The notes under the pieces are model-generated. The model had not been told where the DNA came from. It saw only the letters and a program-made list of their open reading frames with translations, and made no database searches. A DNA stretch of 64,000 nt, from assembly GCA_039545275.1 (NCBI GenBank), contig BCHS01000006.1:310001-374000 (forward strand). Reading direction: 5' to 3'. Below, piece by piece: positions 13,188 to 23,558 of this stretch. The DNA comes from Pseudomicrostroma phylloplanum (taxonomy: Eukaryota > Basidiomycota > Exobasidiomycetes > Microstromatales). Within the stretch, counting starts at the first letter, position 1; the number at the start of each line of letters is the position of its first letter. A program made the translations under genes and the position numbers.

Positions 13188-14732
13188 CTACTGGAGAAGG
13201 GGGTCTCTGAAATGTTTCTGACTGTTGTGCACGAAGCCCACCCTGGTCATGAACTGCTCTCGCTTTTGTGAGTCACGGAACTCCCTGATGTGCCTCTTAG
13301 CCTCTCGTGCCTCGCCTCGGTTGCGAGCTCTGACCTCTCCACCATTGCGGTCTTTGACGATGAGGGCCGAGCTGGAACCATTGGCCCGGCCTTGATCAAT
13401 CAGGCGGCGAGCCACGGTCCCACCGCTGCCGCCGACCGAGGCAGGAGTGCTGAAGAGGGTCTGCCTGTAATAGCGAGCAAGGGAGCGATGGCCCAGACGC
13501 GCTCCTGATGGCAAGACTAGCTCCAATTCAGAATCACCATAACGAAGTTGATTTGCACCCTCGAATTCTGGTTCGTCCTCGTCATCCTCGTCCGAGTCCG
13601 TTCCCTCGGCTCCGTTGGCCATCTCGACGTCTTCCCAATCTGAGTCATCGTCGTCCCTTTGTTCTGCTCCACCGTGTGGTCCAGCAGCTTGATAGTCGGG
13701 GTAAGAGCTCGAGAAGTCATAAAAGTCGCTCAGCTCCAACTGGTCTTGTTCACGCTCGTAAGCTACCTTGCAGTGGCTCTTATCTACCATGTGCTTCTGG
13801 GCAGCCTCGGCGGAGTTGAAACTCCGGCCCCGGCCGTTGCAGTAGAGGCACAAGTGTCCCACGGTGACCTTGTCAGCGAGATATTGTGCGAGACCGGTCA
13901 GGTCGATCAGAAAAGGTCGCTCGGGAAGGAAGAAGCCATGCTTGACTTGCATATGCTCCAGCGTCTGGCCGAGCGAGGCGAAGCCGCTTGAACGACAGAA
14001 GATGCATTGCTTGGAGGGGTCCATGCGAGCAGAAGAGGCCAGACGAGCTGCGATGGCCGCTTCCACCTCGGCGTCGGAAGCGTCGGCTGCGACCATCAGA
14101 GACGTGTGGGCAAGGAGGGGGTTATCCTGTCCCAGGGCAGAGGGGCCGGCAATCCTGGCTTCCGCGGGGTCGTTCGTGTCGTGCTGTGCAGCCCCCACGA
14201 GGGCGGCGCTCTGCTGTACGGCCTCCTCCGGTCCCACAGGGGCTCGCGAAGCCTGAGAAGACTGTGGGGACGAAGCGGCAGAAGCAGGCACTCGAAAGAC
14301 GAGTGAAGCGTCGGACGCAACCGAGGCGGCGGTTGGCGGGGATGGTGGTTGCCGAGGAGTGGTGACAATGGAATTCTTTGCTGCTGTGTCCTTGTGCTTG
14401 CGTGACTTCAAGTGGGTGTTGAGAGCATTGTCAGAGGCAAAAGACTTGGCACAGTCCTGACACTTCGGTCTCTGCACGGAAGCTTGCGAGTCTTGCTGCT
14501 GTTGGTCGTGAAGCGGCAACGTGTCTCTTAGGTGGACCTTCTGCAGGAATACATCTTGACGAACGGGAGGCAGACCGGCGACTTGTCTCTTCATGTTGTA
14601 TCGATGCAAATCCGATCTGTAGTGGGTCCTCTGATCCAGGGGAGAGTGGAAGCCGACCAGACACGACATGCAGGTGTAGAGGGCTTGGTGACCGGAGTCG
14701 GCTGTGGCGGGTGCAGTGGCGGCGGCGGCCAT
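13188..14732 (-). CDS. REI1: Cytoplasmic 60S maturation factor REI1 (ZNF622 family zinc-finger protein)
   Basis: A single exon encodes 514 residues. Rei1 works on cytoplasmic pre-60S particles, where it probes the peptide exit tunnel and helps release Arx1. C2H2-type fingers are visible: CMSCLVGFHSPLDQRTHYRS near residue 21, CQDCAKSFASDNALNTHLKS near 92, CIFCRSSGFASLGQTLEHM in the middle and CLYCNGRGRSFNSAEAAQKH. The acidic block DSDEDDEDEPE precedes the conserved C-terminal part LRYGDSELELVLPSGARLGHRS. The sequence ends shortly after MTRVGFVHNSQKHFRDPL, typical of the family. It is divergent from RPS9 and uninterrupted by introns, unlike most neighbours. Confidence 0.95.
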   Translation of the reverse strand: MAAAATAPATADSGHQALYTCMSCLVGFHSPLDQRTHYRSDLHRYNMKRQVAGLPPVRQDVFLQKVHLRDTLPLHDQQQQDSQASVQRPKCQDCAKSFASDNALNTHLKSRKHKDTAAKNSIVTTPRQPPSPPTAASVASDASLVFRVPASAASSPQSSQASRAPVGPEEAVQQSAALVGAAQHDTNDPAEARIAGPSALGQDNPLLAHTSLMVAADASDAEVEAAIAARLASSARMDPSKQCIFCRSSGFASLGQTLEHMQVKHGFFLPERPFLIDLTGLAQYLADKVTVGHLCLYCNGRGRSFNSAEAAQKHMVDKSHCKVAYEREQDQLELSDFYDFSSSYPDYQAAGPHGGAEQRDDDDSDWEDVEMANGAEGTDSDEDDEDEPEFEGANQLRYGDSELELVLPSGARLGHRSLARYYRQTLFSTPASVGGSGGTVARRLIDQGRANGSSSALIVKDRNGGEVRARNRGEAREAKRHIREFRDSQKREQFMTRVGFVHNSQKHFRDPLLQ

Positions 14733-15243
14733 GGTGAATGAGGGTGTGGGTGAAGGGGAGGGTGTGGCACGCGTTGGCAGTGGTAGTAGGGGGATGGGGA
14801 GTGTGCAGTCCTGTCAATGGAGTGGCGGATCGCGACTGGCGACGATGATGGTGATGAGCCCGAGGACGAGGCAGGCGGTGGAGGCCGTGGTGGTGTGTCA
14901 CCTTGTCCGCCGAGGTGGAAGGGTCGAGGCAAATTTCCCAGATGGAGGCATTCGTCTTTCAACCTCCGCTACAACCGGCCCGGCGGGGCGCGGCGCGGCG
15001 GGACGAGGAGCGGACAGAGGAAGCAGCAGCAGCAGCAGCAGCAGCAGTGCCAGGCCAGGCAGTGCCAGGCCAGGCCCACGCAGGCGGGGGGTTCGAGGGG
15101 CGAGGGGCGAGGCCGCGCGCAATGCTGCGCCCTCTTCCCAAGGAAACGTCGGCGTGGCCCGCGGCCGTGTGCAATTTCCACAAGACGATCATCTTCCCGT
15201 CGACTATCCAACTCGTAGCACACCACACACCACACACCTCATC
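14733..15243. promoter_or_regulatory. Divergent promoter and 5' leader region (REI1 / RPS9)
   Basis: A 511-bp stretch between two ribosome-related genes transcribed apart. It contains a (CAG)n microsatellite at about 15023-15048 and two AGTGCCAGGCC copies just after it. It is GC-rich near 14980-15120. It probably holds both promoters and the RPS9 5' leader; the RPS9 AT of the split start codon follows at 15244. Confidence 0.45.
15023..15048. repeat. (CAG)n trinucleotide microsatellite
   Basis: About eight consecutive GCA/CAG units lie in the non-coding region upstream of RPS9. They are seen directly in the sequence. Confidence 0.8.
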
Positions 15244-16329
15244 ATGTTAGTATCATCACCAGCAGTAAGCCACACAGCATCCACATACACGCAGCCTGCA
15301 CTACAGCACTCGGCAGCGGGCGTCAGACAGCAGCCGGACGCCCATCCCCGTCCTCTTTACGGTGGGCTCTGGCATTGCTTGTGCAATTGCGCAAACGTCG
15401 CGGGGATTGTCATCATACCTCGCCAATGCGGGTGTATACCCACTGTGACGAGAGCAGATTGCACGGCACAATTCCCTCCGATCCGCTCGTTGTGCCGTTG
15501 AGCTGAATGAAACAACTCTGTGCTCTTGTATGCACCTCTGACACGTACTCCCTCTCCTCTCTGCGACCTCTCCTTCATGTCCCTGCAGGCCCCGAGCTCC
15601 TAGGAAGCAATCGAAGACCTTCAAGGTCCCCCGCAGGCCTTTCGAGTCCAGTCGTCTCGACTCGGAACTTAAACTGGCAGGAGAGTACGGTCTTCGATCA
15701 AAGAAGGAGATCTGGAGAGTCGCTCTCGTCCTTTCCAAGATTCGAAGAGCTGCTCGTGAGCTTCTCAAGCTCGAGGAGAAGGATCCCAAGCGACTGTTCG
15801 AGGGAAACGCCATCATTCGACGACTGGTACGAATTGGTGTCTTGGACGAGACGAGGATGAGGTGAGTGGTGCAGATGGCAAGCAAGAGCAGGTCTCTCTA
15901 CATTCTTGAGGGCACACAATAGAAGGAAGACCCCCATTGAGACCATGACTGACTGCTTTGCCGCCTCGACCCGCCTCCCTCTCTCTCTCTCTCCCCGGGT
16001 CTCGTTGCGTATACAGGTTGGACTACGTACTGGCTCTCAAGCTCGAGGACTTCTTGGAGCGCCGTCTGCAGACCCAGGTTTTCAAGTCTGGACTCGCCAA
16101 GTCAATTCACCACGCGCGAGTGCTCATCTACCAGCGTCACATCCGAGTCGGCAAGCAGATCGTCAACGTTCCCTCTTTCATTGTGCGATTGGACTCGCAG
16201 AAGCACATTGATTTCGCCCTCACCTCGCCATACGGTGGAGGCCGACCTGGTCGCGTTAAGAGGAAGAGGGCAAAGGCTGCCGAGGGAGGCGCTGGCGGTG
16301 ATGGTGGTGACGACGAAGAAGAGGAGTAG
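15244..16329 (+). CDS. RPS9: 40S ribosomal protein S9 (uS4), start codon split by an intron
   Basis: The best model has AT at 15244-15245, intron 1 15246..15588 (GTTAGT...CTGCAG), exon 2 15589..15861, intron 2 15862..16016 and exon 3 16017..16329, giving 195 residues, the normal S9 length. The protein begins [20 protein letters not shown], matching fungal S9. Other hallmarks are [59 protein letters not shown] (S4 RNA-binding domain) and [14 protein letters not shown] before an acidic tail. S9 binds 18S rRNA early in small-subunit assembly. The initiator ATG is AT|G across a 343-bp intron; no other upstream ATG restores the conserved N-terminus. Confidence 0.93.
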
Positions 16330-16707
16330 AGAGGTCATTGCATGCTACGTGTCAGCATCAGACATTGATGGCACCAGCATCACCGTAGGAGATGGGCGGT
16401 CCGGCCGCCGCTCCATTCTTCTTATCCTGGCGGTTTTCTCTACTACATATGAGAATTCATGTACATCATCACCCTGTGCCCAGCTATCTTCACACATTCT
16501 TCTTCCGAAACAATTGATCGCACTGACCCCTTCTGGCTTCCTTGTCGCAACCTCCCGTCGACGTACAAGCAAGGCACACCCACGCATGAGACGAGGCGCA
16601 TGGTCAAACCGATCACCAGGAAGGGAGGATATGTAGACATGGCTGCTTCTATTGTACAACGAGGTTGGGAGGGTCTGGGATCGGCGAGGCGCTTGGTAAC
16701 GACGGCG
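16330..16707. other. Convergent intergenic region (RPS9 / bHLH gene)
   Basis: A 378-bp stretch between two stop codons on opposite strands. It should hold both 3' untranslated regions. No gene is supported. Confidence 0.45.
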
Positions 16708-18707
16708 TCACGCAGCTGGCTTCGTCTCCTCGCCATTGTAGTTGTGGGACGTTTTCTGCACCTTCGCATTCTGTCCCACCACTCCGCCGTCATCGTGATC
16801 TCTCTTGCCGGCTGAATGCCCAAGGATATGCTCCCGCACATCAAGAGCGCCCTGTTCAATCAGACTCCGCCCTATGCCATCGGACGTGATATGAGGGCCT
16901 CCTTTGCGCAGCGGAGAACTTTGCGTGCGTAAGTGTTTCTCTTCAATCGTGGGAGGCACGTCGGCGGAAATGGGTTCGGTATCATTCTCCGCTGGCCTGA
17001 CCGTAGCAACAGCCGCTGCCAGGCGGACAGCGTCAACATCGTCGAGTAGACCTGCCCTCACGGTCTCGCCTCCTGTAGCGACATCTCCTTCTCGAGTTGC
17101 GCTCTCTGCAGCGGTGGCTGTGTCCGGTGCGGTGGACGAGGAAGAATCGCCGCCGTCATGGTGGGCCATGAGGCCGATGGAGGGCGCCTGTTGCTCTCCG
17201 TGCTCTACATGGGAGCCTTGCTCTGCGTGTCGTTGTGACTGGTGCTGCTCCGGAGGCATTGGCTGATGGTCGTGCGACGTCCAATCACGCACAAGTTCCT
17301 CGGTCCCGGGGATGCTGTCTGCCTCTTTCCCCAGAGCGTGTCTCAATCTCTCCACTTCCGCCCTGGTGGCCTCGAGCTGTATCTGACCGTCGTGTGAAGC
17401 TTGATCCATGAGGAGCTTTTCCAAAGTCCACTTCTCGATATTGGAAGCTTCGCTGTTCTTGAGCTCACGAATGTAAGCGGCGGCTCGGAGGATAATGTCA
17501 CCTTTATTAACTCCCTTGTCATTGCAGTCAGGGACAAGGGATTGCAGCTCGCCTATCGCTGAGTTGATGCCAGCTCGGCGCTTTCGCTCAACCTCCTTGT
17601 GCAAATCCTTCCTCTGCCGCTCCGTCTCCGGCGCTTCTAGGCCGCCAATCGGTATGGCCTTGCCTTTCTTTCCCCTCGCTCTTGCCAACGAGCCTGAGGC
17701 GTGTGCGTTGCTCTCATCGGCAAGCTCATCTGTATGACTTCGGATAGACCGATGCTCTGGAGTGCCATACCCTCGGGTATGCTCAGAGAGGCCTGCAACA
17801 TCGCCTTCGTGATCCTGAACTGACGGATCACCCATAGCTGCGATTGCAGCTGCGGAAGCTGTCTTGGGATGGTGAGGTGTGTATTGCTGTTGAGGGACAT
17901 CAGAAGAGGTACGCCGCACACGAGGGCTACTTTGGCCGTCTTGATGATCGGCGAGGGCAATGCCAGGGCCGTGTTCGGGTTCTGAAGTTACGCCCTGTCC
18001 CTCTTGCGATGAGTTGGCAATGTGGCCGCCCTCCTCGGTCGAGCGGCTTGAATACTGACTCAGAGCATGAGCTGTAGCATCGTGATTGGGCAGGTGAGGC
18101 ATTTGCGCAAAAACTTGCCTAGCTTGCTCGTACATGCTTCTCTGCTCTTCCTCCGTAGCTGTATCGGTAGGGGCAGGTCTCGCGCACGCAATATCAGCTG
18201 CATTGATGCTTGTGAATACTGTCAATCTTGCCTACTTACGTTGGGCGTGTGTGCCACCAGCATGGCTCTTGACGTTGTTGGTAGCTCCCCTCTGGTGGTC
18301 GAAGACGTATGGGTGAGCCAGGCGCAAAGCGTCAGGACTCGCAGCCAGGTCTCTGCGCATGCATGGTCGAGGTATCTTTGAGTACTCACCGCTGCTTCCA
18401 ATATCTTTGCTAGCTGATCAGGGACACCCCACAACGCCGTCTGTTCCTGGTGGTTGTCATCGCTTCTGCCCTGGATGTGAGAAGAGTGGTCGAGGTCTGC
18501 AGAGGTCTCTCGAGGGCGGTGATGATGGTGAGACTGTTGTTGTTCACTCTGCTCCTGACTATTGGTGTGCTGGTGCCCCACTCCCTCCTGCTCTTGTTGT
18601 TGCTCCCCGGCTTGCTCTTGATGTTGTTGAAGATGATGGTGGTGGTGGTGGTGGTGGTGGTGGTGATCGGGATGCGGGGATGGTTGCCCCTCGGAAGGAT
18701 CCGACAT
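16708..18707 (-). CDS. bHLH transcription factor, CBF1-like, with His/Gln-rich N-terminus
   Basis: Exons 18707..18390, 18291..18240 and 18197..16708 give 619 residues; intron 2 is 42 bp. The basic region reads LHKEVERKRRAGINSAI with the His/Glu/Arg triad that contacts CACGTG E-boxes. It is followed by helix-loop-helix LQSLVPDCN...GDIILRAAAYIRELK and a coiled region (EATRAEVERLRHAL). This layout matches Cbf1-type factors, which bind centromere element I and Met-pathway promoters in yeast; the assignment is by family resemblance only. The N-terminus has an 11-His run and Gln-rich stretches, and the C-terminal ~250 residues look disordered. The 52-nt second exon is inferred from frame (GGTACC-free, RGATNNVKSHAGGTHAQ). 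Confidence 0.82.
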
Positions 18708-19008
18708 CCTGTTCGTGGCGGTCACGAGTGGAAGCACACATCTCACACACCAATCAGTCACGAGTCGTCAAAGGTGGTGAGCCTGGCACTCCCCTTCCGT
18801 TCCGACATGCGGCTCGACCTTGTGCGACCCGCCGAGTTGTTTCCGTCTCACCCAGCATCCACACTGTTACCTCCATCGTCCTCGTCGCCTTGACAGTCCC
18901 GGTGGACGAAGGATGGACACTGCCGTCTAGTCGAGCCTCTGTTATCTGCGAAGCTTCCGCTCTGCCCGCCTCGAGCGGAAGACATCCTTTGACGTTACTC
19001 TGACGACC
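18708..19008. promoter_or_regulatory. Divergent promoter region (bHLH gene / BRF1)
   Basis: A 301-bp stretch between two start codons on opposite strands. No gene or clear motif is seen. Confidence 0.35.
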
Positions 19009-21504
19009 ATGTTGGCCTGCCTCAGCTGTGGCTCGAATCAGCTATCTTCGCATAATTCGTCGGTCTACTGTCAAGCCTGTGGCACGGTACAAGAGGAGTC
19101 TCAGATTGTATCGGATGTCACCTTCGGTGAAAATTCCGCCGGGGGGGCAGTCGTACAAGGCTCGTACGTAAGCGCAGGTCAGTCCCACGTACGATCCAGC
19201 AACCCCAGATTCCGTTCAGGTGGCGTGGGCGAGTCCCGTGAACAAACGATGAGTCGTGCTAGGGAGGCAATACAGAGAATGGGTAGAGCCAACCGAGTGT
19301 CAACCTCGACTTGCGACAAAGCTCTGCGATGGTTCAATCTGGCACTCGACGGTGTTCCGGAGGTGCCCCTGCAGAGCGGACTCCCGCAACCAAAGAACTA
19401 CATCTTAGGAAGAAAACAGGAGTACACCGTCGCCGCTTGTCTCTACGTCGCTTGCCGATACGCAAAGACTTCACATCTGCTCATCGACTTTGCTGAGGCC
19501 ATCGACGTGAGTGAAAGGTTTGCTTCGTAGGGAGAAATACACTGACCCAGCTCACCCGCCTCGCCCTGTCTCTACCATGCCTCATCACCGCAGATCAACG
19601 TCTTCAGTCTGGGACGACATTACTTGAAGCTTGTCGCAGCTCTCAACGTCAAGTTACCGGTCATCGATCCTTCCTTTTATGTTCTTCGCTTTGCTTCTCT
19701 CCTCGACTTTGGCGACGAGACAAACAAGGTAGCTCAGGATGCAACCCGCCTTTGTGCGCGTTTCAAAAAGGACTGGCTTGGCGATGGACGTAGGCCAGCG
19801 GGTATTTGTGGAGCCGCACTACTTCTGGCGGCCCGAATGAACAATTTCCAGCGCTCAATGAACGAGATGGTCCAGGTAGTCAAGATGGCAGACGTCACCA
19901 TCAGAGAGCGCCTCGAAGAATTCAAGCGGACGCCAAGTGGCAATTTGACAGTCCAAGACTTCAAAGAAATCTGGCTAGAAGAGGAGCATGAGCCACCTGC
20001 TTTCTATCGGCCTCAGCTGGAGAATGATCTCAAAAGGATGAAGGCAGAGCGTTCGCGCGTGAAGCAAGAAAGTCAGCGGGGCGGGCAGGTACCAATCAAG
20101 GCCCGGGAGCGTGACCGAGACTCAACGGACCACGTGCAGGAGAGAGGAGAGACGAGTGGGCACGACTGTGACTATGATCGAGTCGTGAATAGGTCTGTGC
20201 TAACCAGCTCGGCCGGGCCCACAGCGAGTGACCTCCTGAGCCACAAGGCGGGTGGTCAAAAGCTTTCGAGTGAGATGGATGCTCTCGTGGAGGAGGCCAC
20301 TCGACAAGAGATTGGCCTCTACACCGAAGACGAGGAATTCAGAAGAATGGCCGCCCAAGCGGAATCGGAAAATCTGGCCTCGCAACGACGAGCTCGGCTT
20401 GGGACCAGGGCCATCCTACAGAGCCGTGCGGCATCTCCTCCCACCACCTCTGATGTCGAATGCCCTTTCGATGGAGACAGACACCAAAACAAGCGCCCAA
20501 AAATCGACTCTCTGGTCAGTGTAGACGTTGGACAGTCGATGGAGGAGGGCGAGAGCAACGGCGAGAGCGATGAGGGCCCCTTATGTGAAAGCCAACGGGT
20601 ACCAGATGATGTGGTTGAGGCTTCCGCTCGACCTCCGCAAGTACCTCCGTGCGGTCAGGCGCGCACTCGTGCGACTAGAGAGACAATTTCCCAGCCTGCA
20701 CTGGCAGATGTTGGCGCTGCTCCGATAGATACCCTATCGGACTTGGACGAGGACGAGCTTGACCAATTCATCCTCGGCCAGGATGAAGTGCGGATCAAAG
20801 AGCGTGTCTGGATGGAGTTCAATCACGATTACCTGCAAGATGCTCTACAACGTCGCTTGAAAGAAGAAGCCGACGTAAAGGCTGGCATTTTCAAGAAAAG
20901 GGGCCTCAGGAAACGAGGCAGTACCAAAGGCCCTGCCAAAGACTCAGACAATGCTAGTGCGGCTACGGCCGAGGAGGCTACCAAGCACATGTTGCTCCGC
21001 AAGAAGACCAGCAAGAAAATCAATTACGGGGCCATCGAAAATCTCTTCAGTGGCCATAGGGGCGCCACTGGACATGACGTCAAGCAGCCTGCTCAGCGGC
21101 GTCATTTCCACAGAACAGACAGGCGCTGGCAAGACTCGCCGGATAGTGAAAAGGACGCTGGCGAGACGGGGGACGCTCTCAGACGAGCCATGGCTTCGGG
21201 CCTGGTTGCAGACGGACTGGATGGCCAGGAGCAGACAGGGGACGCTCTTTCCATGACGAAGCCCTCCTATCGCAGCGGGCTCAGGGTTGAAGGACAGGCC
21301 CCGGCGAGGAGGAGCCGAGAAGGGCGTGACAGGCCGACCAGTGAAGACAGCGGGGACGAGAGTGGCGGCCACGATTTTGGCACTGCGCTCACCGACGGCG
21401 CCACAACAGAAGGTGAAGGTGCCGATGATGCAGAGGTCCTTCCATGGCAGCAGCAGAACAAGCCTCGGTACTACGATGACTACGGTGAAGAGATCGATGA
21501 TTAA
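19009..21504 (+). CDS. BRF1: TFIIIB subunit BRF1 (RNA polymerase III initiation factor)
   Basis: Exons 19009..19506 and 19594..21504 give 802 residues. BRF1 recruits Pol III to tRNA and 5S genes together with TBP and Bdp1. The N-terminal zinc ribbon has Cys 4, 7, 21 and 24 in the spacing CX2C...CX2C. Two TFIIB-type cyclin repeats follow (TSTCDKALRWFNLALDG, KQEYTVAACLYVACRYAK; then ATRLCARFKKDW, PAGICGAALLLAARMN). The intron splits repeat 1 from FSLGRHYLKL. The C-terminal half carries the Brf homology II block around EVRIKERVWMEFNHDYLQ and KKTSKKINYGAIENLF, which binds TBP. The linker is acidic and disordered. It is divergent from the bHLH gene. Confidence 0.94.
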
Positions 21505-22109
21505 TGAGACATCCTCGCTTGTGCGGTGCATGTATCAACGATGAGTGTGAGAAGACGTGCGAGAAGAGAAATGGCTCTTGTCCTGGTCTTTCTGCACCTT
21601 TCGTATCTCTTCAAGCAGCTCTGCTCTCCTTGTCTCCGCTCGCTTGTGCGACGCTCGTGCGGCCCGACGCTGTCGCATCGTCTTTGGGCATCTGGCGCGG
21701 GCAGTGCATCTGGGTACGCCAGCAGGATGCAGGCGACTCTGGACACGGACGGGAGCACGCTGTTTCCTTTCGTCAAGCGATCATATCACAGCTCATCACT
21801 CGCATAGCAGAGCTCTGCTGCCAGCATCACTTCGAAGCTGACTTTGGCCTCGATCAAAAATGCGCTCAACACATGACACGATGCCGGCCATAGCGGACTA
21901 GCTCTTGGGACAAGCGGCCGCACACCTGGCTCTTGCACAAGCTTAACACATCTGATGCGCACCTGAGTGAACACATATTATTCATGGGACGGTAGCATGC
22001 CTTTGAGAGCAGAGGCGTGGAAATAGAGCGGGTAGGCAGGAAGCGTGACTTGATCGAGACGAGCCGGCCGATCTGAGCTCATCATGTGTCTTCCCTCGCC
22101 GTGTCCACC
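21505..22109. other. Convergent intergenic region (BRF1 / eIF5A)
   Basis: A 605-bp stretch between two stop codons on opposite strands. The short open frames here have no recognisable content and I call none of them. Confidence 0.5.
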
Positions 22110-23262
22110 TCATTTGTTGCCGGTGACGTCCTTGAACGACAAGGCCTGCTCCTCACCCATGGCAGAGACGATGGTCACCATGATGTCTTTGCCGTCGTCG
22201 AAAGCAGCTTGGATCTGTTCTCCAAGCTCTCCCTCGGGGACTTTGACGTCATCCTTGCCAGCACCGTCACCAGTCATGAGGTTGAGGAATCCGTCATCTG
22301 AAGGTGGTGAGGTCAGGGCAGAAATGAGATGGGATGATAAGATTGTGAACTGCACGACCTCGGCAGGGTCTTGAGGCCGCGGACAGACACTTACCAATGT
22401 TGATCAGTTGATATTCCACACGGCTGACGTTTGGGACGTCCATGTTGTGGGTAGATGGCGATATATCTTCATACTTCCTCTGAGTGAAGATGTCAGTGGC
22501 CACAAGGTGCACCTTGGCGTGTCCGTGCTTTCCCGTCTTCGAAGTAGACATGTCGATGATCTGCGTGGGTGGATCGCGTCATGTTTCAGCTTGAGTCGTT
22601 CCATGTGAGGCGTTCACAACATAACACTGCGGAGGAGCAACGCGCCGAGTGACCTTGGCATAGCCATCATCGCCTCGGTAGCTGCTGTACCCGTACTCTG
22701 AGACGGCGTAGGCAAGCAACACAGCGAGGCAGGTATCACTGGCACCTGAATCAACTACATGCCCTTAACCAAAAGGCCAGGCAGTGGAGCCGGGACCAGA
22801 CGGACCAGACGGACTGAGTGGGTCCAGCACCTTTGCTTCTCATGCCCGGCTTCACGAAGAGAACGTACCTTGCAAGGTCGTCCCTTGATGACGACGTGCC
22901 CGCTCTTACGAAGAGCGGAACACTGCATGGGGAATGTCAGAGACGACCCAGCGTGGGCGCTCTCGAAGTTAACGTTGTGAGCCTCGTCGTCGGACTGGTG
23001 ATTCGTTGTGGGTATCCGCGGAGTATGCGGGAAACATGCACAGGGAAGGAGCAATAGTCAACGAAGACATTGGCGTGGGACGTAGGGGACGTGGTAGTGA
23101 GGAGAAAGAGTAGGCAAAGTCGGTCAGCTCTGTTGTAGATGTGTGCGCGTGACATTGCGTGCGGGACCCTTGAGCGTGAGGCCGAGCTGCGAGGGCTGTA
23201 CCTCGACGAGTGTGACCTTCTGGGTATTGGCAACGCTTGCGGATGCGATTGTGTCTCACCAT
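22110..23262 (-). CDS. TIF51A (eIF5A): Translation factor eIF5A, with ATG-only first coding exon
   Basis: Coding exons are 23262..23260 (ATG alone), 22994..22869, 22560..22395 and 22297..22110, giving 160 residues, the expected size. eIF5A relieves ribosome stalling at polyproline-type sequences and needs hypusine. The hypusination loop [12 protein letters not shown] is intact, with the target Lys at residue 54. Exon 2 supplies [21 protein letters not shown], exon 3 [16 protein letters not shown], and exon 4 DDGFLNLM...[14 protein letters not shown]. The initiator ATG is followed directly by a GTGAG donor and a 265-bp intron; exon 2 then opens with [12 protein letters not shown], the usual eIF5A N-terminus. 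The start exon is inferred; exons 2-4 are certain. Confidence 0.93.
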
Positions 23263-23558
23263 GATGCTGTTCGCTTGTGGGGCAGAGTGGGGAGGCAGAG
23301 GTGTGGGTAGGCTCGAAGTGAGAGGAGGATCAACGAAGACTGAAAAGATTCGATCAGATTTCGCTCGGGGCCGCGGGCAGAAAAGCAGAGAGGGGCGGCA
23401 ACTGAAGCGCGACAGGAGCCATCCACTGCGCGAGGCGGAGCCGCGTGGCAGCGCGGCCGGAACATCAACTGTAGGCATACGGCTCACATTCACACCAGCC
23501 AGGGGGCGTCCTTCCCAATGGACTTAGCGACAGGCACACGTCGGAGAGAGCTATTCCG

